NCBI RefSeq assembly: GCF_000300005.1 | Contig: NC_018691.1 | Span: 2,604,001-2,668,000, forward strand | Direction of reading: 5' to 3' | Length of the DNA: 64,000 bases | Source: Alloalcanivorax dieselolei B5 | GTDB lineage: Bacteria > Pseudomonadota > Gammaproteobacteria > Pseudomonadales > Alcanivoracaceae | In this document: positions 8,989-18,364 of the stretch, piece after piece | Numbering within the stretch: the first letter of the stretch is position 1 | Layout: every line of letters begins with the position of its first letter | Made by a program: the position numbers and the translations under genes | The notes under the pieces: generated by a model | The model's database searches: none | What the model saw: only the letters and a program-made list of their open reading frames with translations | What the model was told of the DNA's origin: nothing

Positions 8989-10905
8989 TTATTCCGGTTT
9001 GGCGCGCAGCTCGTCGGCATGGATGGTAACGTCGCGGGTATCACGCAGGAACGCCATGACCTGCTCGAAGTCGCGCTCGCCTTCCATCTCACCCAGTTGC
9101 AGCAAAGCCTGCTTCTGTTGGCTCTCCGGCAGCGACTCCTGACCACCATCAGTAACACCGGTAACCTGGAAGGCCACCCAGCCACCGTTGGGCAGATCCG
9201 CCACCTGAATTTCAGAAGCGCCCTGCTCCTGCGTCCATGGCAACGTGAAGGCTTGCTGTACCACCATCGGCGCCGGTTGCCGGGCGCCGCGATGTACCGC
9301 ACTTTGTTCTTCGACCTGAACATTCGCCAGCGCCGCGATCTCATCCATCGCCTTGCCTTCCTTCGCCAGTGCGCGAGCCTGCTCAGCCAGAGAAAGTGCT
9401 TTTTCCCGTGCTTGTTGCCCTTTAACAGTGTCGCGAATCCGGTCCGCAACCTGCTCGAGCGGCATCGGCTCCGGCTCCTGGCGATCCTCCAGGTGCACCG
9501 CCAGATAACGTCCGCCATCCAGCTCCAGCACGTCGCTGTTATGGCCCTGTTCCTTCACCGCGGGAGCATTCAAGGCGTCACGCACCTTCGGTGAATTCAA
9601 CGCCGCCGGCAGGTCGTTGAGCGCCACCCAATCGGTGGTCTCGACTTTCAGACCCAGTTGCTCCGCCGGGGTTTGCAGATCACCATGCTCGAACACCAGC
9701 TCTTCCATCTGCGCCAGCGCGTCCATCATCATGGACTGAGCGCGGGCGGATTTGAGATCGGCGACAAGACTCTCGCGCATTTCGTCCAGCGGCGGGAAGG
9801 TTTGCTTGTCCTCTCGCAGCACGGTCAGCAAATGCACGCCGGATTCAGACACCACGGGCTCGGAAACGTCTCCCACGGACAAGGTCTTCAGCGCCTCATC
9901 CAGTGCTTCCGGCAGCGAGCCGGGAGCCAGCATGCCCAGATTACCGCCGTTATCGGCGCTGCCCGGATCGTCAGAATAGGTCTTCGCGGCATCGGCGAAA
10001 GACTCACCGCCTTCAATGGCCTGGCGCACTTCACCGGCGCGTTCAAGCGCTTCATCGGCACTGCGGTCGTCCGTGCCGATGAGAATGTGGGCCACTTCCT
10101 TGGAACCGTTGGCGCGGCTCTCCGCCATGCTGCGGCGGGCTTCGTACTCGGCGCGGATGTCATCATCGCTGACTTCAACCTGTCCGGCGTACTGCTCCGG
10201 GCTCAGCACCAGATAGCTGATGCGATACCGCTCGGGGCGCATGAATTGGTCCTGATGATCCTGGTAATACTGCGCCACCTGCTCGTCGGTGGCGTTGAAC
10301 TGGCTTTCCAGATCCGTCAGGGACAACTGCACGTAACGCAGATCACGGGTCTGCTCGCCAAGGCGTCGCTGTTCGGCAAGCTCACCGGGTAACGCGAAGT
10401 CGGTGCCGGTGAAGGCGAACCGATACTGTTGGGTCAGCCGGTCCTGACGATAGCCATCGAGATAGCCACGTGGGGTCATGCCCTGGCTGCGCAGCAAACG
10501 TTCGAACTGTTCGTCGGAAAATTTTCCGTTCTCGAAGAACGCCTGATTGGAACGGATCTCCGCCGCGGCCTGCACTTCGCTGAACGCCATATCGGCGTCG
10601 TTGGCGGCGGACAAAGTCAGCTGCTCGCTGATGATGCCCTCCAGCACCATTTCCGGACGCACATAGGCATCAAGCATGGCCTCGCTGGCACCCGGGCTTT
10701 GCTGACGCAGCATCTGCCGTAACCGCTCGGTTCTCGCGGCCACGTAGTTGCGATAAATCTTGTTGCCGTCCACCTCGGCCACCGAGACCGAGTCACCCCC
10801 ACCGGTGAAATACCCATAAAACCCGGAAATGATAAAAGGGAGAATAATGGCGGCGAGCAGAACCTTGCCCACGGGCCCGCGGACAAATCGCCTGAACTCC
10901 TGCAT
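8989..10905 (-). CDS. ppiD: Periplasmic membrane-anchored chaperone / peptidyl-prolyl isomerase PpiD
   Basis: This 638-residue protein has a short cytoplasmic N-terminus, one transmembrane anchor (VLLAAIILPFIISGFYGYF, about residues 16-34), a SurA-like N-terminal chaperone region, and a parvulin domain from about residue 265 (EVAHILIG to the VSESGVHLLTV segment). A second degenerate PPIase-like region and a C-terminal helix follow. PpiD sits by the SecYEG exit and helps newly exported proteins. Its position downstream of lon-hupB-tRNA-Asp is the conserved gammaproteobacterial order. It is convergent with the nucleotidase gene across the bidirectional terminator. GAGTGAAGC lies just before the ATG. 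Confidence 0.92.
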   Translation of the reverse strand: MQEFRRFVRGPVGKVLLAAIILPFIISGFYGYFTGGGDSVSVAEVDGNKIYRNYVAARTERLRQMLRQQSPGASEAMLDAYVRPEMVLEGIISEQLTLSAANDADMAFSEVQAAAEIRSNQAFFENGKFSDEQFERLLRSQGMTPRGYLDGYRQDRLTQQYRFAFTGTDFALPGELAEQRRLGEQTRDLRYVQLSLTDLESQFNATDEQVAQYYQDHQDQFMRPERYRISYLVLSPEQYAGQVEVSDDDIRAEYEARRSMAESRANGSKEVAHILIGTDDRSADEALERAGEVRQAIEGGESFADAAKTYSDDPGSADNGGNLGMLAPGSLPEALDEALKTLSVGDVSEPVVSESGVHLLTVLREDKQTFPPLDEMRESLVADLKSARAQSMMMDALAQMEELVFEHGDLQTPAEQLGLKVETTDWVALNDLPAALNSPKVRDALNAPAVKEQGHNSDVLELDGGRYLAVHLEDRQEPEPMPLEQVADRIRDTVKGQQAREKALSLAEQARALAKEGKAMDEIAALANVQVEEQSAVHRGARQPAPMVVQQAFTLPWTQEQGASEIQVADLPNGGWVAFQVTGVTDGGQESLPESQQKQALLQLGEMEGERDFEQVMAFLRDTRDVTIHADELRAKPE

Positions 10906-10989
10906 GCTTCACTCCAAAGAGATACCGATCAATCGATTCGTTTTTATTTGGAACACCAAGGCGCCAGACGGTTCCCGGTTCCAGAGAGT

Positions 10990-11050
10990 CTGTTCATGAT
11001 TTTTAGCTCAGCATGCGGAAATCAAAACGCGAGATAAAAATCATGAACAG
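10990..11050. repeat. Long inverted repeat upstream of ppiD
   Basis: CTGTTCATGATTTTTAGCTC (10990-11009) and GAGATAAAAATCATGAACAG (11031-11050) are complementary over 20 bp with one mismatch, around a 21-nt spacer. It lies between the tRNA-Asp terminator and the ppiD start, so it may be an operator for ppiD or an RNA hairpin. There is no coding sequence here. Confidence 0.75.
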
Positions 11051-11061
11051 GTTCTCAAAGC

Positions 11062-11093
11062 AAAAAAGCGCATCCGCTCTCCGGATACGCTTC
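11062..11093 (-). terminator. Intrinsic terminator of the hupB/tRNA-Asp transcript
   Basis: Read on the minus strand, AAGCGTATCCG and CGGATGCGCTT form a stem with one T/G pair around a 5-nt loop, ending in a run of six Ts. It lies 8 bp beyond the tRNA-Asp 3' end. Confidence 0.85.
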
Positions 11094-11100
11094 CTGGAAC

Positions 11101-11177
11101 TGGCGGAGCGGACGGGACTCGAACCCGCGACCCCCGGCGTGACAGGCCGGTATTCTAACCAGCTGAACTACCGCTCC
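11101..11177 (-). tRNA. tRNA-Asp (anticodon GTC)
   Basis: A 77-nt cloverleaf beginning GGAGCGGTAGTTCAGC, with anticodon loop CTGTCAC, T-loop GGTTCGAGTC, and an encoded CCA. The acceptor stem GGAGCGG/CCGCTCC is perfect. It lies between hupB and ppiD and is probably cotranscribed with hupB, since only 10 bp separate them and no terminator intervenes. Confidence 0.97.
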
Positions 11178-11187
11178 CGAAACCAGT

Positions 11188-11460
11188 TTAGTTCACCGCG
11201 TCTTTCAGTGCCTTGCCGGCTTTGAAGCCCGGCACGGTGGCTGCGGCGATCTTGATGGTTTCACCGGTCTGCGGATTGCGGCCTTCACGAGCGGCACGCT
11301 GCTTCACGGAGAAAGTACCGAAGCCAACCAGAGAAACGCTATCGCCTTTCTTCAGTGCACCGGTGATCGCTTCCAGCGTCGCATCCAGAGCACGACCCGC
11401 GTCGGCTTTGGAAATGTCAGCAGCCGCTGCGATCGCATCAATCAGTTCTGATTTATTCAC
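11188..11460 (-). CDS. hupB: DNA-binding protein HU-beta
   Basis: This 90-residue histone-like nucleoid protein has the typical N-terminal helical dimer ([20 protein letters not shown]), the beta-arm segment with [12 protein letters not shown], and the C-terminal [11 protein letters not shown]. It bends and compacts DNA as a dimer. The gene is downstream of lon in the conserved order, and a strong promoter-like pair lies about 70 bp upstream of its start. AAGGGGAATTTT precedes the ATG. Confidence 0.97.
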   Translation of the reverse strand: MNKSELIDAIAAAADISKADAGRALDATLEAITGALKKGDSVSLVGFGTFSVKQRAAREGRNPQTGETIKIAAATVPGFKAGKALKDAVN

Positions 11461-11531
11461 AAAATTCCCCTTTTGCTGTTTCCCGGTTTCGTGGTCGAGG
11501 CGTAACGCACTCTCCTTACGACGAAGCCGCC

Positions 11532-11561
11532 TTTATACCAATGGCTTTAGGCAGGCGTCAA
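11532..11561 (-). promoter_or_regulatory. Sigma-70-type promoter for hupB
   Basis: On the minus strand, TTGACG (11561-11556) and TATAAA (11537-11532) are separated by 18 bp, about 75 bp before the hupB ATG. Both boxes match the consensus at five of six positions. Confidence 0.75.
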
Positions 11562-11646
11562 GAAAGGAAAGGCGCTATACCGACAACTCACGTGATTGTA
11601 AAAAAGTCTGCCAAATCAAACTGTTAAACGCGGAAAAAAAGGCGGC

Positions 11647-14043
11647 TCAATGGGTGCTTGGCCGCTCTGATTCTCGCTGCGCTTTTTCATCGGCCAGGGC
11701 CAGATCCTCTTCCACTTCCGCTTCGCTCAAAGGCGTCGGCGTTTGCGTTAAAGCTACTTCCAGCACCTGATCGATCCATTTTACCGGACGAATATCCAAT
11801 GACGCTTTGATATTTTCCGGCACTTCCTTCAGGTCGCGCTCATTTTCCTGAGGAATCAAGACGGTTTTTATGCCGCCGCGGTGCGCGGCCAGCAGTTTTT
11901 CTTTCAGTCCACCGATGGCCAGAACCTGACCGCGCAGTGTGATCTCCCCGGTCATCGCCACATCGGCGCGAACCGGAATACCACACAATACCGAAACCAA
12001 GGCCGTGCACATAGCGGTCCCGGCACTGGGGCCATCCTTCGGGGTCGCCCCTTCCGGCACGTGAATGTGCAGGTCATTACGCTCCAATTGCCGCCGGCGA
12101 ATCCCCAGCATCCGGGAACGGCTCTTCACCACCGTCCAGGCCGCCTGGATCGACTCCTGCATCACATCCCCCAGGGAGCCGGTGGTGGTGACACGGCCCT
12201 TACCCGGTGTGGACACGCTCTCAATGGTCAGCAGCTCACCACCGACGGACGTCCAGGCCAGGCCGGTAACCTGGCCGATCTGGTCCTGTTCCTCGGCCAG
12301 GCCGTAGGTGAACTTGCGCACCCCCAGATAGTGATCAAGATTGTCCTCGGACAACGTCACCGTCTTGGTGGAACGGCTCAGCGAATGCTCCTTAACCACC
12401 TTGCGGCAGATCTTGCTGATCTCCCGCTCCAACCCACGCACCCCGGCCTCACGGGTATAGTGGCGAACGATATGACGCAGACTGTCGTCGCTGAGCGCCA
12501 CTTCGTTCTTCTTCAGACCGTTGGCTTTGATCTGTTTCGGAATCAGGTATTGAGATGCGATATTGACTTTCTCTTCCTCGGTATAACCGGGAAGACGAAT
12601 CACTTCCATACGATCCAGCAACGGCGCGGGAATGTTCATCGAATTGGAAGTGCAGATGAACAACGTCTCGGAGAGATCGTAATCCACTTCCAGATAATGA
12701 TCGTTGAACGTGTTGTTCTGTTCCGGATCCAGCACTTCCAGCAGCGCGGAAGCGGGATCACCACGCATATCCATGCCCATCTTATCGACTTCGTCGAGCA
12801 GGAACAGCGGATTACGCACGCCCACCTTGGAGAGCTTCTGGATCACCTTGCCCGGCAATGAGCCAATATAAGTACGGCGGTGGCCACGGATTTCCGCTTC
12901 ATCACGGACACCGCCCAGCGCCATTCGCACGAACTTGCGGTTGGTGGCTCTGGCCACGGACTGGCCCAGGGAGGTTTTACCCACCCCCGGTGGTCCCACC
13001 AGACAAAGCACCGGCCCTTTGACCTTGCCAACCCGGCTTTGCACGGCGAGGAACTCCAGAATCCGTTCCTTCACTTCTTCCAGACCATAATGATCCTGGT
13101 CCAGCACTTCACGGGCATGGGCCAGATCGTGGCGCACCCGGCTGCGCTTTTTCCACGGCACCGAGGTCATCCAGTCCAGGTAGCTGCGCACTACCGTGGC
13201 TTCGGCGGACATTGGCGACATCATGCGCAACTTGCTCAATTCGGCCTTGGATTTCTCCAGGGCATCCTTGCTCATGCCGGCGCTGTCGATGCGTTTTTCC
13301 AGATCCTCGAGCTCGTTGCCGCTGTCGTCCAGATCACCGAGTTCTTTCTGAATCGCTTTCATCTGCTCATTCAGATAGTACTCGCGCTGGCTCTTCTCCA
13401 TCTGCTTCTTGACTCGGCCACGGATGCGCTTTTCCATCTTCAGCACATCCATGTCGGATTCCATCAGCGCCACCAGGTGCTCCACCCGCTCGCGCACATC
13501 GGCCATTTCCAGCACGTCCTGTTTTTCTTCCAGCTTCAGCTGAAGATGGGCGGAAATGGTATCCGCCAGACGGCTGATGTCCTCGATCGACTGCACCGAG
13601 CTCATCACTTCCGGTGCCACTTTCTTGGACAGTTTGACGTATTCCTCGAACTGCGCCAGCAGCGAACGGGCCAGGGCTTCCTGCTCGCTCAGCGACGGCA
13701 ACTGGTCATCCAGTTCCCGTACATCCGCCACCCCGCCCTGCTCGTCGAAGCGGGCGCGGGTGACATGACCGCGCACGCCGCCTTCCACCAACACCTTCAC
13801 GGTGCCGTCGGGCAGTCGCAACATTTGCAAGATGGTGGAAACGGTGCCCACCCGGTAGATATCGTCCTCGCCGGGGTCATCGTCCGAGGCATTGCGCTGG
13901 GCGACCAGCATGATCTGCTTGTCGTCGCTCATGGCCGCTTCCAGAGCGGCGATGGATTTCTCCCGCCCGACGAACAGCGGGATCACCATATGGGGATACA
14001 CCACCACGTCTCTGAGCGGAAGCAAAGGAATGTCTTTCAGCAC
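11647..14043 (-). CDS. lon: ATP-dependent protease La (Lon)
   Basis: The product is a 798-residue cytosolic AAA+ protease. The N-terminal substrate-recognition LON domain starts at [15 protein letters not shown]. The ATPase domain has Walker [14 protein letters not shown] (about residues 353-365) and Walker [12 protein letters not shown]. The C-terminal protease domain has catalytic Ser in [11 protein letters not shown] (about residue 678) and Lys in [15 protein letters not shown]. It degrades misfolded and short-lived regulatory proteins. It follows clpX by 32 bp with no terminator, so clpX readthrough is likely. The length matches bacterial LonA with a slightly extended C-tail. Confidence 0.97.
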   Translation of the reverse strand: MLKDIPLLPLRDVVVYPHMVIPLFVGREKSIAALEAAMSDDKQIMLVAQRNASDDDPGEDDIYRVGTVSTILQMLRLPDGTVKVLVEGGVRGHVTRARFDEQGGVADVRELDDQLPSLSEQEALARSLLAQFEEYVKLSKKVAPEVMSSVQSIEDISRLADTISAHLQLKLEEKQDVLEMADVRERVEHLVALMESDMDVLKMEKRIRGRVKKQMEKSQREYYLNEQMKAIQKELGDLDDSGNELEDLEKRIDSAGMSKDALEKSKAELSKLRMMSPMSAEATVVRSYLDWMTSVPWKKRSRVRHDLAHAREVLDQDHYGLEEVKERILEFLAVQSRVGKVKGPVLCLVGPPGVGKTSLGQSVARATNRKFVRMALGGVRDEAEIRGHRRTYIGSLPGKVIQKLSKVGVRNPLFLLDEVDKMGMDMRGDPASALLEVLDPEQNNTFNDHYLEVDYDLSETLFICTSNSMNIPAPLLDRMEVIRLPGYTEEEKVNIASQYLIPKQIKANGLKKNEVALSDDSLRHIVRHYTREAGVRGLEREISKICRKVVKEHSLSRSTKTVTLSEDNLDHYLGVRKFTYGLAEEQDQIGQVTGLAWTSVGGELLTIESVSTPGKGRVTTTGSLGDVMQESIQAAWTVVKSRSRMLGIRRRQLERNDLHIHVPEGATPKDGPSAGTAMCTALVSVLCGIPVRADVAMTGEITLRGQVLAIGGLKEKLLAAHRGGIKTVLIPQENERDLKEVPENIKASLDIRPVKWIDQVLEVALTQTPTPLSEAEVEEDLALADEKAQRESERPSTH

Positions 14044-14075
14044 TTAGGGCCTCTATCGGTTCACGGGGCGCCCGA

Positions 14076-15356
14076 TCAATCGGGCGCCACTCGGGACGTT
14101 TGCTCGCTGTTTTCGTAGATCAGCAACGGCTCCGATTCACCTTGGATGGTGGCGCTGTCGATCACCACTTTGACCACGCCCTCCATGGAAGGCACCTGGT
14201 ACATGGTATCCAACAAAACGCTTTCCAGGATGGAACGCAGACCACGGGCGCCGGACTTTCGTTCCATCGCCTTGCGAGCCACGGAACGCAAAGCGTCCTC
14301 GCGGAAGTCCAGTTCCACCCCTTCCATCTCGAACAGGCGCATGTACTGTTTGGTCAGGGCATTGCGCGGCTCGGTGAGAATCTGCACCAGGGCGTCCTCG
14401 GACAACTCTTCCAGGGTCGCCACCACCGGCAGACGGCCGATGAATTCCGGAATCAGGCCGTATTTGACCAGATCCTCCGGCTCCACGCCGACCAGGGTCT
14501 CGCCCACATTGCGGTCCCCTTCCTTGCTCTTCACCTCGGCGGAAAACCCAATGCCGCCCTTCTCGGAACGGTCCCGAATGACCTTGTCCAGGCCGGCGAA
14601 AGCGCCGCCACAGATGAACAGGATATTGGAGGTGTCCACCTGCAGGAATTCCTGCTGCGGATGCTTGCGCCCGCCCTGGGGCGGCACCGAGGCCACCGTG
14701 CCCTCGATCAGCTTCAACAGGGCCTGCTGCACCCCTTCCCCGCTCACGTCACGGGTGATGGAGGGGTTGTCGGATTTACGCGAGATCTTGTCGATCTCGT
14801 CAATGTAGACGATGCCCTTCTGGGCCTTCTCCACATCGTAATCACATTTTTGCAACAGCTTCTGGATAATGTTCTCCACATCCTCACCGACATAACCCGC
14901 TTCGGTCAGCGTGGTGGCGTCGGCGATGGTGAAGGGAACATTGAGCAGGCGCGCGAGGGTTTCGGCCAGCAATGTCTTACCGCTGCCGGTAGGACCGATA
15001 AGCAAGATGTTGCTTTTACCCAGTTCCACGTCGTCACGACCGCGCAGGGTGCTGTTGAGCCGCTTGTAGTGGTTGTATACAGCCACGGAAAGCACTTTCT
15101 TCGCCCGTTCCTGACCGATCACGTACTCGTCGAGCGTGTTTTTGATCTCGTCCGGCTTGGGCAGGCTTTCCTGACCACTGTTGTCGCCGTCTTCCTGGAC
15201 TTCCTCGCGGATGATGTCATTGCACAGATCCACGCACTCATCACAGATGAAGACCGACGGGCCCGCGATCAGCTTGCGGACTTCGTGCTGGCTCTTGCCA
15301 CAGAACGAGCAGTACAGCAGCTTGCCGTCGTCGCTCTTTCCGGTGTTATCGGTCAT
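14076..15356 (-). CDS. clpX: ATP-dependent Clp protease ATP-binding subunit ClpX
   Basis: This 426-residue AAA+ unfoldase begins with a Cys4 zinc-binding domain ([10 protein letters not shown] and CDECVDLCN, about residues 14-47) that binds adaptors and substrates. Walker A is [14 protein letters not shown], Walker B is [11 protein letters not shown], and the sensor and [18 protein letters not shown] segments are intact. ClpX hexamers feed unfolded substrates such as ssrA-tagged proteins into ClpP. It sits 101 bp downstream of clpP in the usual clpP-clpX-lon arrangement. Confidence 0.97.
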   Translation of the reverse strand: MTDNTGKSDDGKLLYCSFCGKSQHEVRKLIAGPSVFICDECVDLCNDIIREEVQEDGDNSGQESLPKPDEIKNTLDEYVIGQERAKKVLSVAVYNHYKRLNSTLRGRDDVELGKSNILLIGPTGSGKTLLAETLARLLNVPFTIADATTLTEAGYVGEDVENIIQKLLQKCDYDVEKAQKGIVYIDEIDKISRKSDNPSITRDVSGEGVQQALLKLIEGTVASVPPQGGRKHPQQEFLQVDTSNILFICGGAFAGLDKVIRDRSEKGGIGFSAEVKSKEGDRNVGETLVGVEPEDLVKYGLIPEFIGRLPVVATLEELSEDALVQILTEPRNALTKQYMRLFEMEGVELDFREDALRSVARKAMERKSGARGLRSILESVLLDTMYQVPSMEGVVKVVIDSATIQGESEPLLIYENSEQTSRVAPD

Positions 15357-15457
15357 CGAATCGCCTCTGAACCTGATTTAACTTTGAAGATGCAGGGAGA
15401 ACCCGCTTTTTTCAAGCCCGGAAGCTCCGGGGAGGTGCCCCGGAGCGCTCCAGACCC

Positions 15458-16108
15458 TCAGCGCCGATGGACCACCTGGTCAATCAGACCGTATTCCCTC
15501 GCCTGCTCCGCGGACATGAAATTGTCGCGGTCGGTGTCACGCTCCAGCACTTCCAGAGGCTGGCCAGTGTGTTTGGCCAGCAGCTCATTGAGCTGGGCCT
15601 TGATCTTGAGAATCTCCTTGGCGTGGATCTCAATATCGGAAGCCTGACCCTGGAAGCCGCCCAGCGGCTGGTGAATCATCACCCGGGAGTGCGGCAACGC
15701 CAGGCGTTTGCCTTCGGCGCCAGCCGCGAGCAGGAAAGCGCCCATGCTGGCCGCCTGCCCCACGCACATGGTGGAAACCTCCGGCTTGATGAATTGCATG
15801 GTGTCGTAAATGGACATCCCGGCGGTTACCGAACCGCCCGGGCTGTTGATATACAGATGAATATCCTTGTCCGGGTTCTCGGACTCAAGAAACAGCATCT
15901 GCGCCACGATCAGGTTGGCCATGTAGTCTTCCACCTGGCCAATCAGGAAGATCACCCGCTCCTTGAGCAGTCGGGAGTATATATCGAACTGCCGCTCGCC
16001 CCGGGAGGTTTGCTCCACCACGATTGGCACCAGCCCCGTGGCGGTGGGGTCGGCCATCAGCGTTTTCATCTCCGGGGTCAGGGAGGTAATCCGGCTCAGA
16101 TCGATCAT
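15458..16108 (-). CDS. clpP: ATP-dependent Clp protease proteolytic subunit ClpP
   Basis: This 216-residue serine protease subunit forms the double-heptamer chamber of ClpXP and ClpAP. The catalytic triad is visible as S121 ([11 protein letters not shown]), H146 ([11 protein letters not shown]) and D195 (RDTDRDNF). A short N-terminal propeptide precedes [15 protein letters not shown] possible heat-shock promoter is seen upstream. A GC-rich 8-bp hairpin (GACGCCCT/AGGGCGTC, 16220-16240) of unknown role lies further up in the tig-clpP gap. Confidence 0.97.
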   Translation of the reverse strand: MIDLSRITSLTPEMKTLMADPTATGLVPIVVEQTSRGERQFDIYSRLLKERVIFLIGQVEDYMANLIVAQMLFLESENPDKDIHLYINSPGGSVTAGMSIYDTMQFIKPEVSTMCVGQAASMGAFLLAAGAEGKRLALPHSRVMIHQPLGGFQGQASDIEIHAKEILKIKAQLNELLAKHTGQPLEVLERDTDRDNFMSAEQAREYGLIDQVVHRR

Positions 16109-16165
16109 CTAGCGTTTCCTTTGTCTACGGGATCAGGGGCAACGTGCCCGGCATGATACCGCGGG

Positions 16166-16195
16166 TGTTGGGGCGGCACCCTCGAATCACAAGGG
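16166..16195 (-). promoter_or_regulatory. Candidate heat-shock (sigma-32) promoter for clpP
   Basis: On the minus strand, CCCTTGTG and CCCCAACA are separated by 14 bp and lie about 60-90 bp before the clpP start. This resembles the sigma-32 pattern CCCTTGAA-N13-15-CCCCATnT. Two mismatches in the -35 and some in the -10 leave it a candidate only. Confidence 0.45.
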
Positions 16196-16304
16196 CCTGC
16201 CCGTTTTTTCCGATACTATGACGCCCTTCGGCAGGGCGTCCACAAAGGCGGTGCCAGAAGTGGGTTAACTGCGCAAAACTTGCTCAATACGGTTACTTTC
16301 ACAG

Positions 16305-16326
16305 CAAAACGGGGCCAAAAGGCCCC
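16305..16326 (-). terminator. Intrinsic terminator of tig
   Basis: CGGGGCC and GGCCCCG form a 7-bp stem around a 4-nt loop, followed on the minus strand by TTTT. It lies 22 bp after the tig stop. Confidence 0.8.
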
Positions 16327-16348
16327 GCTCTTCGTAGGTCTATTCGGC

Positions 16349-17674
16349 TCAGGCCGTCTCGTCGGCCTGCTCCGGCTGGCGGGGTTTCACCGCCTCCTGG
16401 TAGGACATGGTCTTCTCTTCGACCTTGGCCCCTTCCAGCACCAGATCCACCACCTGGTCCTCCAGCACCGCGCCCTCGATCTGCTGCAGCTGCTGCGGGT
16501 TGCTGTAGACCCAGTTGATCAGTTCCTGCGGCTGTTCGTACTGAGCGGCGATCTCTTCCACCCGGGCCTTGACGCGATCCGCATCCGGTTTCAGGTCGTT
16601 CTTCTCGAGGATAGTGCGCACCACCAGGCCCAGACGAACGGAACGCTCGGCCTGGTCACGGAACAGCTCTTCGGGAAGCATGGACGCATCGAACTGCTGA
16701 CCACCACCGAACTGCTGCACCATTTGCTGACGCATACGGTCCACTTCCTGCTTGATCAGCGCCGCCGGCAGGTCGAACTCGTGCAGCTTGGCCAGCCCGT
16801 CCATGGTTTGTTCTTTCACCTTGCCGGAGACGGCGTTTTTCAGCTCGCGTTCCATATTGTTGCGAACCTCGGTCTTGAAGGTGTCAAGATCACCGTCTTC
16901 AACGCCAAAAGCCTTCATGAACTCGGCGTCCACTTCCGGCAGCGCCTTGGCTTCCACTTTGTTGACCTTGATCTGGAACACCACCGCCTGACCTTTCAAT
17001 TCCTCGGAGTGGTACTCCTCCGGGAAGGTCACGTTGATGTCCTTCTCTTCACCGGCTTTCATGCCGACGATGCCATCCTCGAAGCCGGGGATCATGCTGC
17101 CGGAGCCCAGCTCCAGGTTCTGACCTTCGGCGCTGCCGCCTTCAAAGGCTTCGCCGTCTTTCAGGCCTTTATAGTCGATATTGACGCGATCACCCTGCTC
17201 AGCGGCACGGTCCACTTCAGCGAAGTCGGAGCGCTGGGTGCGCAGGGTTTCGATCATTTCATCAACGTCGGCGTCGGTGATTTCCGCTACCGGTTTCTCC
17301 ACCTCGATGGTGGACAGATCGGCCAGTTCCACTTCCGGGAACACTTCGAAGGTGGCCACGAACTCCAGGTCCTGACCGCCTTCGTTACGGGTGGCTTCGA
17401 AACCCGGCAGACCGGCGGGTTGCAGGTTTTCCTTCTCAACCGCTTCCAGGAAGGACTCGCGCATCACATCGGCCAGCACTTCGTTACGCACGGCGGCGCC
17501 AAAACGACGCTTTACTTCACGCAACGGCACTTTGCCAGGGCGGAAACCGTCCAGACGGATGTTTTTCTGCGCTTCGCGCAGCTTGCTTTCCACCGCCTGA
17601 TCCACTTTATCCGCGGGGACACCAACGGTCATGCGCCGTTCCAGACCTGAAGTCGTTTCTACAGAAACCTGCAT
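16349..17674 (-). CDS. tig: Trigger factor (ribosome-associated chaperone and PPIase)
   Basis: This 441-residue chaperone binds nascent chains at the ribosomal exit. The N-terminal ribosome-binding domain contains the GFRPGKVPLREVKRRFG signature (about residues 44-60). An FKBP-type PPIase domain runs from about 160 to 245 (GDRVNIDYKGLKDGEAFEGG), followed by the helical C-terminal chaperone domain, here with an unusual Glu/Ala/Pro-rich tail. AGAGGATGTT precedes the ATG. Upstream lie the tRNA genes and their terminator, and downstream clpP, as is usual in the group. Confidence 0.96.
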   Translation of the reverse strand: MQVSVETTSGLERRMTVGVPADKVDQAVESKLREAQKNIRLDGFRPGKVPLREVKRRFGAAVRNEVLADVMRESFLEAVEKENLQPAGLPGFEATRNEGGQDLEFVATFEVFPEVELADLSTIEVEKPVAEITDADVDEMIETLRTQRSDFAEVDRAAEQGDRVNIDYKGLKDGEAFEGGSAEGQNLELGSGSMIPGFEDGIVGMKAGEEKDINVTFPEEYHSEELKGQAVVFQIKVNKVEAKALPEVDAEFMKAFGVEDGDLDTFKTEVRNNMERELKNAVSGKVKEQTMDGLAKLHEFDLPAALIKQEVDRMRQQMVQQFGGGQQFDASMLPEELFRDQAERSVRLGLVVRTILEKNDLKPDADRVKARVEEIAAQYEQPQELINWVYSNPQQLQQIEGAVLEDQVVDLVLEGAKVEEKTMSYQEAVKPRQPEQADETA

Positions 17675-17822
17675 AACATCCTCTATTTAAAAGACTTTTC
17701 AAATCCCGCGGTCCCCGGTGTACGGATGGACCCCGTATGAAGGGCGCAAATTATAATCAATGGCAGCCGCCCTGCCTACGCCCATCGGCGGCGCGGCGCC
17801 CTGCGGAATGTTCCGTTCAAAC

Positions 17823-17854
17823 AAAAAAAGCCTCCGGGTTTTCACCCGAAGGCT
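17823..17854 (-). terminator. Intrinsic terminator of the tRNA operon
   Basis: Read on the minus strand, AGCCT-T-CGGGT and ACCCG-G-AGGCT form an 11-bp stem with one mismatch around GAAA, then a run of seven Ts. It ends 8 bp after the tRNA-His 3' end. Confidence 0.85.
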
Positions 17855-17861
17855 CCATGTA

Positions 17862-17938
17862 TGGGGTGACTGATGGGATTTGAACCCACGACCACCGGAG
17901 TCACAATCCGGGGCTCTACCAACTGAGCTACAGTCACC
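17862..17938 (-). tRNA. tRNA-His (anticodon GTG)
   Basis: A 77-nt cloverleaf beginning GGTGACTGTAGCTCAG. The extra 5' G (G-1) pairs with C73, the histidine identity element. The anticodon loop is TTGTGAC, the T-loop GGTTCAAATC, and CCA is encoded. It is the last gene of the Pro-Arg-His tRNA operon. Confidence 0.97.
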
Positions 17939-17962
17939 ATTAATCGCTTGAGCCGCCAGCGA

Positions 17963-18039
<77 letters not shown>

Positions 18040-18066
18040 TTAGCTACCTCTCAACCTTCGCTGAGT

Positions 18067-18143
18067 TGGTCGGGGTGGAGGGATTCGAACCCCCGACATC
18101 CTGCTCCCAAAGCAGGCGCGCTACCAGGCTGCGCTACACCCCG
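18067..18143 (-). tRNA. tRNA-Pro (anticodon TGG)
   Basis: A 77-nt cloverleaf beginning CGGGGTGTAGCGCAGCC, with anticodon loop TTTGGGA and T-loop GGTTCGAATC. CCA is encoded. It is the first gene of the operon, directly below a good promoter. E. coli has a comparable argX-hisR-leuT-proM cluster; no tRNA-Leu is present here. Confidence 0.97.
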
Positions 18144-18166
18144 CCGAGCAGGTCGAGCGAGGCGGC

Positions 18167-18195
18167 ATAATACTCGCCGCCTCCTGGAGCGTCAA
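18167..18195 (-). promoter_or_regulatory. Promoter of the tRNA-Pro/Arg/His operon
   Basis: On the minus strand, TTGACG (18195-18190) and TATTAT (18172-18167) are separated by exactly 17 bp. A GC-rich discriminator (GCCGCC) follows, as expected for a stringently controlled stable-RNA promoter. It lies 24 bp before the first tRNA. Confidence 0.82.
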
Positions 18196-18364
18196 CGCCG
18201 CGAACCGGCTATCCGGCCCGTTCGCTGGAATTATAAACAACCGGGTTGCGAACGAGCCTTTCGGCGGCGAAGCCGCCTTTTGCTCCAGCCCGCCGACCGT
18301 GCGAGAATCGCCGCGCGATCCCCACCGCTTTCCTTTTATATGTTCCAAGGACCAAGAGAGACCC

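Noticed and set aside
11101-11177. tRNA-Asp as a possible integration site for a prophage or island
   Set aside because: No integrase lies nearby and no partial tRNA copy or direct repeat was seen. The surrounding gene order is the conserved chromosomal one.
14100-15647. Long open frame on the plus strand across clpX
   Set aside because: Antisense shadow of clpX, whose zinc finger and AAA+ motifs are complete. The antisense product has no family features.
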